DNA of 64,000 bases from Ruminococcus sp. (lineage in GTDB: Bacteria; Bacillota; Clostridia; Oscillospirales; Ruminococcaceae). The stretch covers positions 1 to 64,000 of the forward strand of contig SVNW01000011.1 in assembly GCA_015066745.1 (NCBI GenBank), in the 5' to 3' direction. This document shows, piece after piece, positions 41,509 through 50,867 of this stretch. Below the pieces are notes generated by a model. That model saw nothing but the letters and a program-made list of their open reading frames with translations, was not told the DNA's origin and did no database searches. Positions within the stretch are counted from its first letter, which is position 1. Every line of letters starts with the position of its first letter. The translations under genes were made by a program, and so were the position numbers.

Positions 41509-43422
41509 ATGGTAAAGAAAGCGAAACGAATGATAAGCGGATTATTGGCAATGATTACTGCTGTTAATATGTCATGCTTTATTCAGATCGAAAATGTCAG
41601 TGCATCATCTGAACTACTCAGAAGTACGTTTGAGGGAAATAATGATGGCTGGACTGCCCGTGGAAACGCAACAGTGGAATATACCGACAAAACAGCGTAT
41701 GAGGGCGGTTATTCGTTATATGTATCCGGAAGAACTGCCTCATGGAATGGTGCTATGATCGGGCTTGGTGCTGATTTTAAGGCAGGAAAGTCTTATGATT
41801 TCAGCGGTGCTGTTATGTATGATACAGGTGAAGCAACTGAAGAAATTTCTATGACTATGCAGTATAACAATGCGTCAGGTGAAGTGATATACGATCATCT
41901 TGCTACAGTCAGTGTGGAAAAAAATAAATGGACAACTGTTCTTGCAGAGAACTATACTGTTCCTTCGGGTGCAACTGATATTATATTGTACTTTGAAACT
42001 CCTGAAAGCACTATAGATTTTTACATTGATGAAGTAGTTGCATATGGTGAAAAGTCTCAGTCGGTTACACCGACTAAGAGAGGTCCCGGAGATATAAACG
42101 GTGACGGATATATAAATATAGTTGATCTTATTTATTTAAAACAAGGTATCATGGGTGAATTGAGTTTTGCTGATTTCAGTTATTATGCTGACCTTGACGG
42201 AAATAAAATTATAAGCTCAGCAGATATGACTTATATGGTGAAGTATCTTTTCGGTCAGATATCGGAGTTCCCTGCAACGTCTATGCCCGGAAATGAACCG
42301 CCGGTTGATGATAATTATGATGACAGTTATTCTGAAAATCTTGATGCAAAGACTTTGAAGATGTGTCAGGATTCCCTTTACCGTGTAGGTAATACCAAAA
42401 GACTTCTTGATAAGATACAGAAAGCAAAATCAGGAGAAAATGTGACAGTAGGTTATATAGGCGGATCAATAACAGAAGGCTCAAATGCCGGAGCACAGCT
42501 TTGCTACGCTAAACTTTCCCATCAGTATTTTGCAGATACATTCGGAACAGGAAGTAATGTCGGATATGTAAATGCAGGATTATCAGGTACTTCTTCAGTT
42601 CTTGGAGTACTCAGAGCAAAGAGGGATCTTCTGTCAAAATCTCCTGATGTGATATTTGTTGAGTATTCTGTAAACGATCAGGGAAGTCTGCCATATCAGA
42701 AATCGTTTGAGTCACTTGTGAAAAAATGTCTTATGCAGGAAAATGAACCGGCTGTTATAGTACTTGTTACACGTTCTCAGAGTGGTGGTTCATGTCAGCC
42801 TCAGATGGTTGCAGTAGCAGAAAATTATGACCTTGGTGTAATAAGTGTTGACAATGCTGTTTCAAATGCTCTTAAAACGGGTGTTATGACATGGGGCGAT
42901 TATGCAAGTGACCAGTATCACCCTCATAAAGAGGGGCACAAGCTTGTAGCGGAGTTTATAGGATATTATTACCGACAGGCACAGCTTAGTAAAAATCGCA
43001 GTACATCATATGAAATACCATCAACTGTAGTATATGGTGATGAATATGCAACTGCTGAAATGGTAAGTGTATCAGAACTTAAAGATTTCAATGCAGGTTC
43101 ATTCAAAAGCGGTACAAGTATAAGTTCATTCAGAGACGGCTGGACACACAGTAAAAATGGAAATACACCGATGACATTCAGTGTGGAAGGCAGAGGAATA
43201 TTCCTGATGTTCAAGTCAAATCAGACAGCATCTATGGGAACAGCGATAGTTGATGTAAACGGCAAACAATCAAAAGTAAGCAGTAATAAATTATATACAT
43301 GGGGCGGACCTGATGCAGATCTTGCGTATATTCAGGACAAGTCTGAAACTCTTAATGTATCTATATCTCTTGAGTCTGTATCAAGTGATTTTGAACTTCT
43401 TGGAATAGGCGTTATCAGATAA
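41509..43422 (+). CDS. Secreted cellulosomal SGNH/GDSL esterase: signal peptide, CBM22-like module, internal type-I-like dockerin, SGNH hydrolase, C-terminal beta module
   Basis: Dockerin repeats GDINGDGYINIVDLIYLKQGIM and ADLDGNKIISSADMTYMVKYLFG; GGSITEG nucleophile block, DQYHPHKEGH catalytic D-x-x-H block; N-terminal carbohydrate-binding-like domain; SD taggag supports ATG 41509. Confidence 0.88.
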   Translation: MVKKAKRMISGLLAMITAVNMSCFIQIENVSASSELLRSTFEGNNDGWTARGNATVEYTDKTAYEGGYSLYVSGRTASWNGAMIGLGADFKAGKSYDFSGAVMYDTGEATEEISMTMQYNNASGEVIYDHLATVSVEKNKWTTVLAENYTVPSGATDIILYFETPESTIDFYIDEVVAYGEKSQSVTPTKRGPGDINGDGYINIVDLIYLKQGIMGELSFADFSYYADLDGNKIISSADMTYMVKYLFGQISEFPATSMPGNEPPVDDNYDDSYSENLDAKTLKMCQDSLYRVGNTKRLLDKIQKAKSGENVTVGYIGGSITEGSNAGAQLCYAKLSHQYFADTFGTGSNVGYVNAGLSGTSSVLGVLRAKRDLLSKSPDVIFVEYSVNDQGSLPYQKSFESLVKKCLMQENEPAVIVLVTRSQSGGSCQPQMVAVAENYDLGVISVDNAVSNALKTGVMTWGDYASDQYHPHKEGHKLVAEFIGYYYRQAQLSKNRSTSYEIPSTVVYGDEYATAEMVSVSELKDFNAGSFKSGTSISSFRDGWTHSKNGNTPMTFSVEGRGIFLMFKSNQTASMGTAIVDVNGKQSKVSSNKLYTWGGPDADLAYIQDKSETLNVSISLESVSSDFELLGIGVIR

Positions 43423-43457
43423 TAAATACAGAAAACAAAAAATATTTTATATCTTCG

Positions 43458-43495
43458 AATAAAACGGATGTTTAATGTGTCCGTTTTATTTTTTT
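43458..43495 (+). terminator. Rho-independent terminator after the dockerin esterase gene
   Basis: Perfect 11-bp stem aataaaacgga / tccgttttatt followed by ttttt. Confidence 0.88.
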
Positions 43496-43631
43496 AGAAA
43501 TTTTTTTAGACAAATATTGACACTACACAAACTGTAAATCATATTTTTTGTTAAAATAGACTTGCAGTTTAACTGAAAATATGTTAAAATAAATAAATAA
43601 ATTGTTATTGATAAAGATAGGGGGGACTCCG

Positions 43632-44702
43632 ATGTCCAGAATAAGAGTGGCTGTAATTTTCGGCGGAGTTTCAAATGAATATGAAACATCGCTTCTGGCG
43701 GCGTCGTCAGTTATAAATAATATTGATAAAGAAGAATATGAAACGATCTGCATAGGAATAACCCGAAAGGGCAGATGGCTTTATTATCCGGGTACAGCAG
43801 AAGAAATACAGTATGACAGATGGAGTGAGAACTCTGATTGTATACCTGTAGCTATTTCACCTGATCCGAACAGAAAAGGTATCATAAAGCTTGAGAACGG
43901 AGAAGCATCATTTTCAAAAGTTGATGTTATTTTTCCTTTGCTGTACGGCAAAAACGGTGAAGACGGAACAATTGCAGGAATACTCAGGTGTACAGGTATT
44001 CCTTTTGTCGGAAGTGAGCTTATGGCATCAGCAGCCTGCATGGATAAGACTTACACACGAATGGTTCTCGGTTATAACGGAATAAAAACTTCAAACTGGC
44101 GTATGATGTTCAGAAACGAATTAAACGAACTTGACAGCAAGTGTCGTCAGTACTGCGATGAACTGTCATATCCTATCATGGTAAAACCGGCTAATTTCGG
44201 TTCATCTGAAATGCTCAGAACAGCAAACGATTACGATACTTTAAAAAATGCTATCAAACTTGCGCTTGCGCAAGATGAAAAAGTAGTTATTGAAGAATAC
44301 GTAGAAGGAAAAGAACTGCAGATTGCGGTTACAGGATACGAAAGACTTACAGTATCAGAACCGGGTGAAGTTATAGTAAAAAAAGACGACTTTGACTTCA
44401 ATGATATGTTCAGTCGAAGAGAATACATTATTCCTGCGGATATAAGCTGTGAAGTTGCAGAATCATTAAAACAGCTTTCAGTAAAAGTATATAAGCTTAT
44501 GGGCTGTACGGGAATGGCACGTATTGATTTTTATAAAACAGACAATGACGAAATAGTAATAAGTCAGATAAATACAGTTCCCGAAATTTCTGAAGGAAGT
44601 ATGTTCGTGAAGTTAATGGCTCTTTCCGGATATAATTTTACAGAACTTATAACAGAACTTATAACACAGGCTATAGTCAACTACGAAGGCAAGTCAGTGT
44701 AA
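43632..44702 (+). CDS. ddl: D-alanine--D-alanine ligase
   Basis: VIFGGVSNEYETSL, PLLYGKNGEDGTIAGIL, MVKPANFGSSEM, SQINTVPEISEGSMF; SD agggggg supports ATG 43632. Confidence 0.93.
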   Translation: MSRIRVAVIFGGVSNEYETSLLAASSVINNIDKEEYETICIGITRKGRWLYYPGTAEEIQYDRWSENSDCIPVAISPDPNRKGIIKLENGEASFSKVDVIFPLLYGKNGEDGTIAGILRCTGIPFVGSELMASAACMDKTYTRMVLGYNGIKTSNWRMMFRNELNELDSKCRQYCDELSYPIMVKPANFGSSEMLRTANDYDTLKNAIKLALAQDEKVVIEEYVEGKELQIAVTGYERLTVSEPGEVIVKKDDFDFNDMFSRREYIIPADISCEVAESLKQLSVKVYKLMGCTGMARIDFYKTDNDEIVISQINTVPEISEGSMFVKLMALSGYNFTELITELITQAIVNYEGKSV

Positions 44703-44728
44703 ATCCTGAAAAATGAGGTAAAAATTTT

Positions 44729-45523
44729 ATGAAAGAATACTCTATCGGAGTTTTTGACTGCACAGTAGGCGGTCTTGCTCTGGTAAATGAACTGAACTTA
44801 CTGCTGCCTTCCGAAAAAGTAATATATTTTTCAGAAAAACTTAAATCTGATGCTACAGCAGATGAAAAAGAATCTTTAAAAAATTGCACTATTGATAAGA
44901 TAGATTTTATTAAAAAATATAATGTAAAAGCAGTAGTTTCATGCTGTAGTGATATAAATTCCGCATGGGGCATGAAAATGCCTTTGACGGATATAACATA
45001 TTCGGGTACTTTTCTTCCGGCAGCTCAGTCAGCGTGTGCCGTTACAAGAAACAACAAGATCGCAGTTATGGGTTCTTCAAAGATAATAAAAAAAGGTTGC
45101 TATGCAAAGATAATCAAAAATATCAGACAAAATATTACTGTTATGGGTGTAGCGTGTCCATATCTTAGCGGTATGGAAGAAGATGATACCAACTTTATAA
45201 ATAAAGAGGATTTTATAAAGTCAACATCTGATATATTTGAGAAACTTCGTGAAGAAAAAGTTGATGTTGTTATAGTGGCAGATGGTTATTATCATCTTAT
45301 AACAGACGAGATAAAAAAACTTGCAGAAGGTTCTTTTGAACTTATATCTCCCTATGAAGAAACAGCAAAGAAGATATATAATGACTTGCTTGGGGAAGAT
45401 TTGCTGACAGACAGTGAAGAAACTGCTGATAATATAATTTATTTTGATGAAAATGAAGCTCTGCATAAAAAAGCAGTTTCATTTTTCCTCAAAAGAACTA
45501 CAGAATTAAAACCTATAGATTAA
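44729..45523 (+). CDS. Divergent glutamate racemase-like (Asp/Glu racemase fold) protein
   Basis: IGVFDCTVGGLALVNEL, LPSEKVIYFSE and IAVMGSSKIIKKGCYAKII resemble MurI, but catalytic motifs are altered (see findings). Confidence 0.7.
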   Translation: MKEYSIGVFDCTVGGLALVNELNLLLPSEKVIYFSEKLKSDATADEKESLKNCTIDKIDFIKKYNVKAVVSCCSDINSAWGMKMPLTDITYSGTFLPAAQSACAVTRNNKIAVMGSSKIIKKGCYAKIIKNIRQNITVMGVACPYLSGMEEDDTNFINKEDFIKSTSDIFEKLREEKVDVVIVADGYYHLITDEIKKLAEGSFELISPYEETAKKIYNDLLGEDLLTDSEETADNIIYFDENEALHKKAVSFFLKRTTELKPID

Positions 45524-45549
45524 TGTGAAAGAAGCAGGACAGTAAAAAA

Positions 45550-45984
45550 ATGAAAGAAAAGTTTGACAAAGTTATCATAGAAATGAAAAGTGTTCAGTCC
45601 TCAGATGATGATACAGACAAAATGGAACTTATAACCGAGGGCAGATTTGCTTTTGAAGGGCTAAGATATGTTATAGAGTATAATGATTCGGAAGCTACAG
45701 GATTTGAAGATTCTGTTACTACTATAGAGGTCATAAGCGACAGCATGGCAATGATAAAAAGAACAGGAAAGTCTTCTTCCAATCTCGTGATAGAATCAGG
45801 CAAAAAGCATCATTGTCATTATGAAACTCCGTATGGTGATATGATGATCGGTGTTTATACTCACGAAATAAATAATCAGCTTGATATTACAGGCGGAACA
45901 TTATATATGAAATATACAATAGATATAAATTCGTCTTATGTTTCTGATAATGAGATATTTTTAAAAGTAAAGAAAGTAATATAG
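45550..45984 (+). CDS. DUF1934 / YwiB-like beta-barrel protein
   Basis: Small protein with YwiB-like pattern (GRFAFEGLRYVIEYNDSEATG...YETPYGDMMIGVYTHEI); follows the racemase-like gene. Confidence 0.65.
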   Translation: MKEKFDKVIIEMKSVQSSDDDTDKMELITEGRFAFEGLRYVIEYNDSEATGFEDSVTTIEVISDSMAMIKRTGKSSSNLVIESGKKHHCHYETPYGDMMIGVYTHEINNQLDITGGTLYMKYTIDINSSYVSDNEIFLKVKKVI

Positions 45985-46255
45985 TCTTTTTTCCATGGCA
46001 AGCATGGAATGTAAAATTGTATTATTTTAGGCATAATTTATAAAAAAGAATTGTAAAACACTCGTAATATTTGGTTTTAAAATGATGGTCTTGTGAATAA
46101 TAAACAAGAAAATACCGTGAAAAACGCTATTGTTCACAGTTTATTAACAACTAAAGTACGAAAATGTGGTACAATCTGTTATAATAGTAGTTTGATAAAT
46201 TTTATCAATTGTTCGCGAAAATATTTTAAAATCAAATGTAGAAAGGGATAATGTT

Positions 46256-47341
46256 ATGGCAAATAGATTATTTCAGGGTTTGGTTCATCAGATGTACGAA
46301 ACTATCGGTGCAACCATAGGTGTTGTTGATGAAACTGCAACAATTATTGCCTGCAGTGACTTTACTAAGATAGGTACTACAAACGAATTTGTTTCACTTG
46401 ACTTAAACGGCTCATCAGATGTGTTTGTACGTGACGGATTTACATACAAGCCGTTTGGTTCAAACATCAAGAACGATTATGCTGTTTTTGTTGAAGGTGC
46501 AGATGAAACAGCTGCAAAGTATGCAAATATTCTCTCTATCACTCTTACAAATATCAAGCAGTATTATGATGAGAAGTATGACAGAAACAACTTTATCAAA
46601 AACGTAGTACTTGATAATGTACTTCCGGGTGATATCGTAATAAAGGCAAGAGAGCTTCACTTTAATGCAGAGATAAGCAGAGTAGTTCTTCTTATCCGTA
46701 TAGTATCTGCAAATGATATATCAGCTTATGATGTTATACAGAATCTTTTCCCTGACAAGAGCAAGGATTTTGTCTTCAATATCACAGAAACTGATATAGT
46801 TCTCGTAAAAGAAGTAAAGAGCGGTGTTGACTCCAAGGATCTCGAAAAGCTTGCACGTTCAATTGCCGATACTCTCAGTGGCGAATTCTACACAAGAGTA
46901 AATGTAGGTATAGGAAATGTTGTAGTAGGCGTAAAGGATCTGGCACGTTCCTTCAAGGAAGCGCAGACAGCTCTTGAAGTAGGTAAGGTATTTGATACAG
47001 ACAAGGTTATCGTAAGCTATGACAATCTCGGAATAGCAAGACTTGTTTATCACCTCCCTACAACACTTTGTGAAACATTCCTTCACGAAGTATTCAAGAG
47101 AGGCAGTATAGAATCTCTTGATCACGAAACACTCTTTACTATTCAGAGATTTTTTGAAAATAACCTTAATGTGTCTGAAACATCAAGAAAACTTTTCGTA
47201 CACCGAAATACTCTTGTTTACAGACTTGAAAAAATCAAAAAACTTACAGGTCTTGACCTTAGAGAATTTGACCATGCGATTATTTTCAAGATCGCACTTA
47301 TGGTTAAGAAATATCTTTCAGCAAATCCTATCAAGTTCTGA
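46256..47341 (+). CDS. CdaR/PucR-type transcriptional regulator
   Basis: C-terminal HTH NVSETSRKLFVHRNTLVYRLEKIKKLTGLDLREFDHAIIFKIAL; N-terminal sensory-like domain. Confidence 0.88.
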   Translation: MANRLFQGLVHQMYETIGATIGVVDETATIIACSDFTKIGTTNEFVSLDLNGSSDVFVRDGFTYKPFGSNIKNDYAVFVEGADETAAKYANILSITLTNIKQYYDEKYDRNNFIKNVVLDNVLPGDIVIKARELHFNAEISRVVLLIRIVSANDISAYDVIQNLFPDKSKDFVFNITETDIVLVKEVKSGVDSKDLEKLARSIADTLSGEFYTRVNVGIGNVVVGVKDLARSFKEAQTALEVGKVFDTDKVIVSYDNLGIARLVYHLPTTLCETFLHEVFKRGSIESLDHETLFTIQRFFENNLNVSETSRKLFVHRNTLVYRLEKIKKLTGLDLREFDHAIIFKIALMVKKYLSANPIKF

Positions 47342-47390
47342 TAAAAAAATGCTGATTTTTCAAAACTAGAATAAGATTATTAAGTTATAG

Positions 47391-47423
47391 CGCTTGCCTT
47401 ATATACAGGATATAAGGCAAGCG
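47391..47423 (+). terminator. Strong hairpin between the CdaR-like gene and ftsE, weak U-tract
   Basis: Perfect 14-bp stem cgcttgccttatat-acagg-atataaggcaagcg. Confidence 0.6.
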
Positions 47424-47454
47424 TTAATAAAAATACTTCTGAGGCGGTGTTCAT

Positions 47455-48153
47455 GTGGTTGAACTAAAAAATGTATCCGTTGCATATAACAAAGGTCAGA
47501 ACGTAATAAAGGGTATTGACATAAAAATAGAAGACGGTGATTTTACATTTATCGTTGGTGCGTCAGGTGCAGGTAAGAGTACTCTTATCAAGTTGCTTCT
47601 CAAAGAGGTAGATGCTTCTGACGGAACAGTTATGGTGAACGGTTACAATCTTAGGACGTTGAAAAGAGCACGTATACCTAAGTTCAGAAGAACGATAGGC
47701 GTTGTTTTTCAGGACTTCAGACTTATACCGACTATGACGGTATATGAAAATATCGCATTTGTTCTTCGTGTTATAAATGCACCAAGATCCTACATAAAAA
47801 AGAGAGTTTCTTACGTTATAGGTCTTGTCGGACTTCAGAATAAGACAAAGTCCTATCCTACAGAACTTTCGGGCGGTGAACAGCAACGTGTTGCGCTTGC
47901 AAGAGCACTTGTAAATGACCCGAAACTTCTTATAGCAGATGAGCCTACAGGAAACGTTGACCCTGAGTTATCACATGAAATAGTAGGATTGCTCAAGGCC
48001 ATAAATCAGTGCGGTACAACTGTAGTTATGGTTACACATGAGCATGAATTGGTAAAGCATTTCGGAGGTCGTCTGATAAATATTAATCAAGGTACAGTTA
48101 TCTATGATGATATTATAGACGGAGACGACTCATATATGGAGGAAGACGTATAA
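47455..48153 (+). CDS. ftsE: Cell division ATP-binding protein FtsE (GTG start)
   Basis: VGASGAGKSTLIKLLLKE, VFQDFRLIPTMTVYENIAF, LSGGEQQRVALARAL, LLIADEPTGNVDP. Confidence 0.95.
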   Translation: MVELKNVSVAYNKGQNVIKGIDIKIEDGDFTFIVGASGAGKSTLIKLLLKEVDASDGTVMVNGYNLRTLKRARIPKFRRTIGVVFQDFRLIPTMTVYENIAFVLRVINAPRSYIKKRVSYVIGLVGLQNKTKSYPTELSGGEQQRVALARALVNDPKLLIADEPTGNVDPELSHEIVGLLKAINQCGTTVVMVTHEHELVKHFGGRLININQGTVIYDDIIDGDDSYMEEDV

Positions 48154-48329
48154 AATTTGATTATCCGTCACCTGACGGATATATTGCTATGCCTTGATGT
48201 TTATCTGAGGGCATAGATGTAACAGCATTTATACGTGTGTTTTTTGGTTGAGAGGAGAAGTGATTCTGTATAGGTAGTTTATTTTATCTTATCGGACAGG
48301 GATTTAAAAACATATGGCATAACAGGGTA

Positions 48330-49169
48330 ATGGGAGTAGCAACAGCGTGTGTACTTACCGTATCTTTATTGCTTGTCGGTGTTTTTTCTCTGTTTGCGAT
48401 GAATGTCGAAATACTCCTTACTTCTATTGAAAGTAAAAATGAGATAGTGTTATTTTTAAAGGACGATGTTGTTGGTGAGGATATTATATCTGCCGAACAG
48501 GCGATAAAAAATCTGCCAAATGTATCAGTAACCGAATATTATCCGAGAGAGCAGGCTCTTGAGGATTATATAAAGCAGATGGAAGGCTATGAAAATATTT
48601 TTGAAGAACTCAGAAATGACAATCCTTTGCCAAATGCTTTTAATATTCAGATCAAAGATACAACGCTTATAACAGAAACTGTAAATCAGATGACTTCGTT
48701 TGAGTTTACAGAGTCTGTAAAAGCACCAACTGATTTTGCGAAGATTTTAAACAAACTGAAAAATGTGGTTTCGGTTATATCGATCGTACTGCTTGTTGCA
48801 CTTATAGCTGTTTCGATAGTAATGATATCAAATTCTACTAAAGCGAGTGTATACACAAGAAGACGTGAGATAAATATCATGAAGTATGTAGGTGCTACAA
48901 ACTCATTTATACGTACACCGTTTTTCTTTGAAGGACTTTTTACAGGTCTGGTGTCAGGTATAGGTGCATCGGTTATTACATATTTCGGATATACGGCTCT
49001 TATGGATATCATAACTAATGATATATCATTCTGGGAAATTATAGGTGTTGTTGAACCGTTACCTTTTGACAATATAAAATATATTGTTTTTGCAGTTTAT
49101 TTATGCATTGGCTCAGTGATCGGTGCTATAGGAAGTGTGGTAAGTACCACTAAGCATCTTAAAGTGTAA
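48330..49169 (+). CDS. ftsX: Cell division protein FtsX (conserved coding extends upstream to about 48270)
   Basis: FtsX ECD and TMs (ISNSTKASVYTRRREINIMKYVGATNSFIRTPFFFEGLFTGLVSG); upstream in-frame SLFYLIGQGFKNIWHNRV matches FtsX N-termini. Confidence 0.92.
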   Translation: MGVATACVLTVSLLLVGVFSLFAMNVEILLTSIESKNEIVLFLKDDVVGEDIISAEQAIKNLPNVSVTEYYPREQALEDYIKQMEGYENIFEELRNDNPLPNAFNIQIKDTTLITETVNQMTSFEFTESVKAPTDFAKILNKLKNVVSVISIVLLVALIAVSIVMISNSTKASVYTRRREINIMKYVGATNSFIRTPFFFEGLFTGLVSGIGASVITYFGYTALMDIITNDISFWEIIGVVEPLPFDNIKYIVFAVYLCIGSVIGAIGSVVSTTKHLKV

Positions 49170-49271
49170 AAAAAATTAGTGTTGCTGTCGTTTGGGTTTA
49201 TAGAACGTACAGTAACACTTAAAAAATAATATCGGGTGAAAATGAAAAATTCTGAAAGGATATAAAGAAAT

Positions 49272-50792
49272 ATGAATAAAAGCTTAAAGGCTAAGATTTT
49301 AGCATTTTCGATTATAGGACTTATTTCGATTAATTCTTACGTACATAGTGATAACATTAAAAACACAACTCATATCAGCGCAACACAGACAATAGAAGAA
49401 CTAGAAGCATTAAAGGCTGAAAATGAAAAGAAAATCAAACAATTGCAGGAAGAGATAAAAAAGTCTCAGGAAAAGTATGCGACCATCGTAGAAGATGAGA
49501 AAGCCAAACTTGAATATCAGGAAACACTTAATGAAAAAATAGCACTGCAAAATCAGAATATTGATTATGTGGTAAATCAGATAAAACAGATCGATGATGA
49601 TATAACAGAAAATAAAAATCGTATTCTTGTTATAGAGTCTGATATATTTATAAAAAAAGCAGAAATTGAACGCAGTATGCAACTTTTTAAGCAAAGACTC
49701 AGAGTATCATATATGTCAGGAAATGATAATCTGGCAGCAGTTCTGACAGGTTCGGCAGATTTTTATGATTTGCTTGCAAAGATGGAACTGGTGTCAAAGA
49801 TAGCAGAGCGTGATGATGAAATGATAGACACACTCTGTACTCAGCTTGAGGAACTTGATGAGCTTAATAAGGCACTTGCGGCAAAGCAGAATGAGCTTGA
49901 GACAAGTATGGCAGAATCTGAAGACAAAAAAGCAGAGTTTGATGTTTTACTTGAACAGCTTATAAAGGATAATGAAAAGACTCAGCAGGAACTTGACTCA
50001 CTGCAGACTGACAAGCAGGAAATACAGGTTGATATAGAAGCTAAGGAAAGTGCTATTGCACAGAAGGAAAAAGAACATGAAAAGTTCATGGCTGATATAG
50101 CAGCGGCACAGGAAGCTATACGTATCGAACAGTCAAAGAAAGCTGAAGAATCACGAAAACTTGAAGAGTCAAGAAAGGCCGAAGAATCAAAACGTGCCGA
50201 AGAGTCAAGACGTGCAGAGGAATCACGAAAAGCCGAAGAATCAAAGCTTGCAGCACAGCAGAGTCAGAAACCGGCAGTTACAGCACCTCCTGCAACTCAG
50301 GCACCGCCTCCTGTTGCGACAACACCTGCTACAACACAGGCTGTATCGTCATCACAAGGTTTTGTATGGCCTGTTCCGGGTTATTATCTGCCACCTACAA
50401 GTTATTATGGTTATAGAAGTTTTGATAACAGCTTCCATAAGGGTATAGACTTAGGACAGGCAGGAATAGCAGGTGCAGCTATAGTAGCGATAGCCGATGG
50501 TGTAGTTGTAACTGCAAAGAGTGGTTGTACGCATAACTGGAGTAAAAACTACAGCTGTGGATGTGGCGGTGGATACGGAAATTATGTAACTATTGCACAC
50601 AGTGACGGTACATATTCTTCATTGTATGCTCATTGTCAGTCTATATGTGTTTCTTCGGGACAGTATGTTACACAGGGACAGACTATAGGATATGTTGGTA
50701 CTACAGGATATTCTACAGGAAATCATCTCCATTTTGAAATTCATAAAAACGGCAGTACAGTGGACCCATTGTCTTTAGTAAGTCCATATTAA
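49272..50792 (+). CDS. Secreted coiled-coil murein hydrolase/activator with C-terminal M23 (LytM) domain, PcsB/EnvC-like in architecture
   Basis: N-terminal signal segment, long coiled-coil, repeat region, C-terminal M23 motifs HKGIDLGQAGIAGAAIVAIADGVV, YGNYVTIAHSDGTYSSLYAHC, GNHLHFEIHKNG. Confidence 0.92.
   Translation: MNKSLKAKILAFSIIGLISINSYVHSDNIKNTTHISATQTIEELEALKAENEKKIKQLQEEIKKSQEKYATIVEDEKAKLEYQETLNEKIALQNQNIDYVVNQIKQIDDDITENKNRILVIESDIFIKKAEIERSMQLFKQRLRVSYMSGNDNLAAVLTGSADFYDLLAKMELVSKIAERDDEMIDTLCTQLEELDELNKALAAKQNELETSMAESEDKKAEFDVLLEQLIKDNEKTQQELDSLQTDKQEIQVDIEAKESAIAQKEKEHEKFMADIAAAQEAIRIEQSKKAEESRKLEESRKAEESKRAEESRRAEESRKAEESKLAAQQSQKPAVTAPPATQAPPPVATTPATTQAVSSSQGFVWPVPGYYLPPTSYYGYRSFDNSFHKGIDLGQAGIAGAAIVAIADGVVVTAKSGCTHNWSKNYSCGCGGGYGNYVTIAHSDGTYSSLYAHCQSICVSSGQYVTQGQTIGYVGTTGYSTGNHLHFEIHKNGSTVDPLSLVSPY
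50136..50243 (+). repeat. Six degenerate 18-bp units encoding [KR]x[AL]EES
   Basis: KKAEES RKLEES RKAEES KRAEES RRAEES RKAEES in frame inside the M23 protein. Confidence 0.85.
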
Positions 50793-50807
50793 GAATCAAT
50801 AAACTAA

Positions 50808-50859
50808 AAATACATCATGTTAGCAGACAGATCAGAAGTTCTGCTGACATGATGTATTT
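50808..50859 (+). terminator. Long hairpin between the M23 gene and the S41 protease gene
   Basis: 20-bp stem aaatacatcatgttagcaga / tctgctgacatgatgtattt with one G-U, 12-nt loop. Confidence 0.6.
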
Positions 50860-50867
50860 GTTAAAAA

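Noticed and set aside
50136-50243. Short tandem repeat that could suggest a CRISPR-like or regulatory array
   Set aside because: Units are in-frame 18-bp codon repeats encoding a charged helix in the M23 protein; no spacers.
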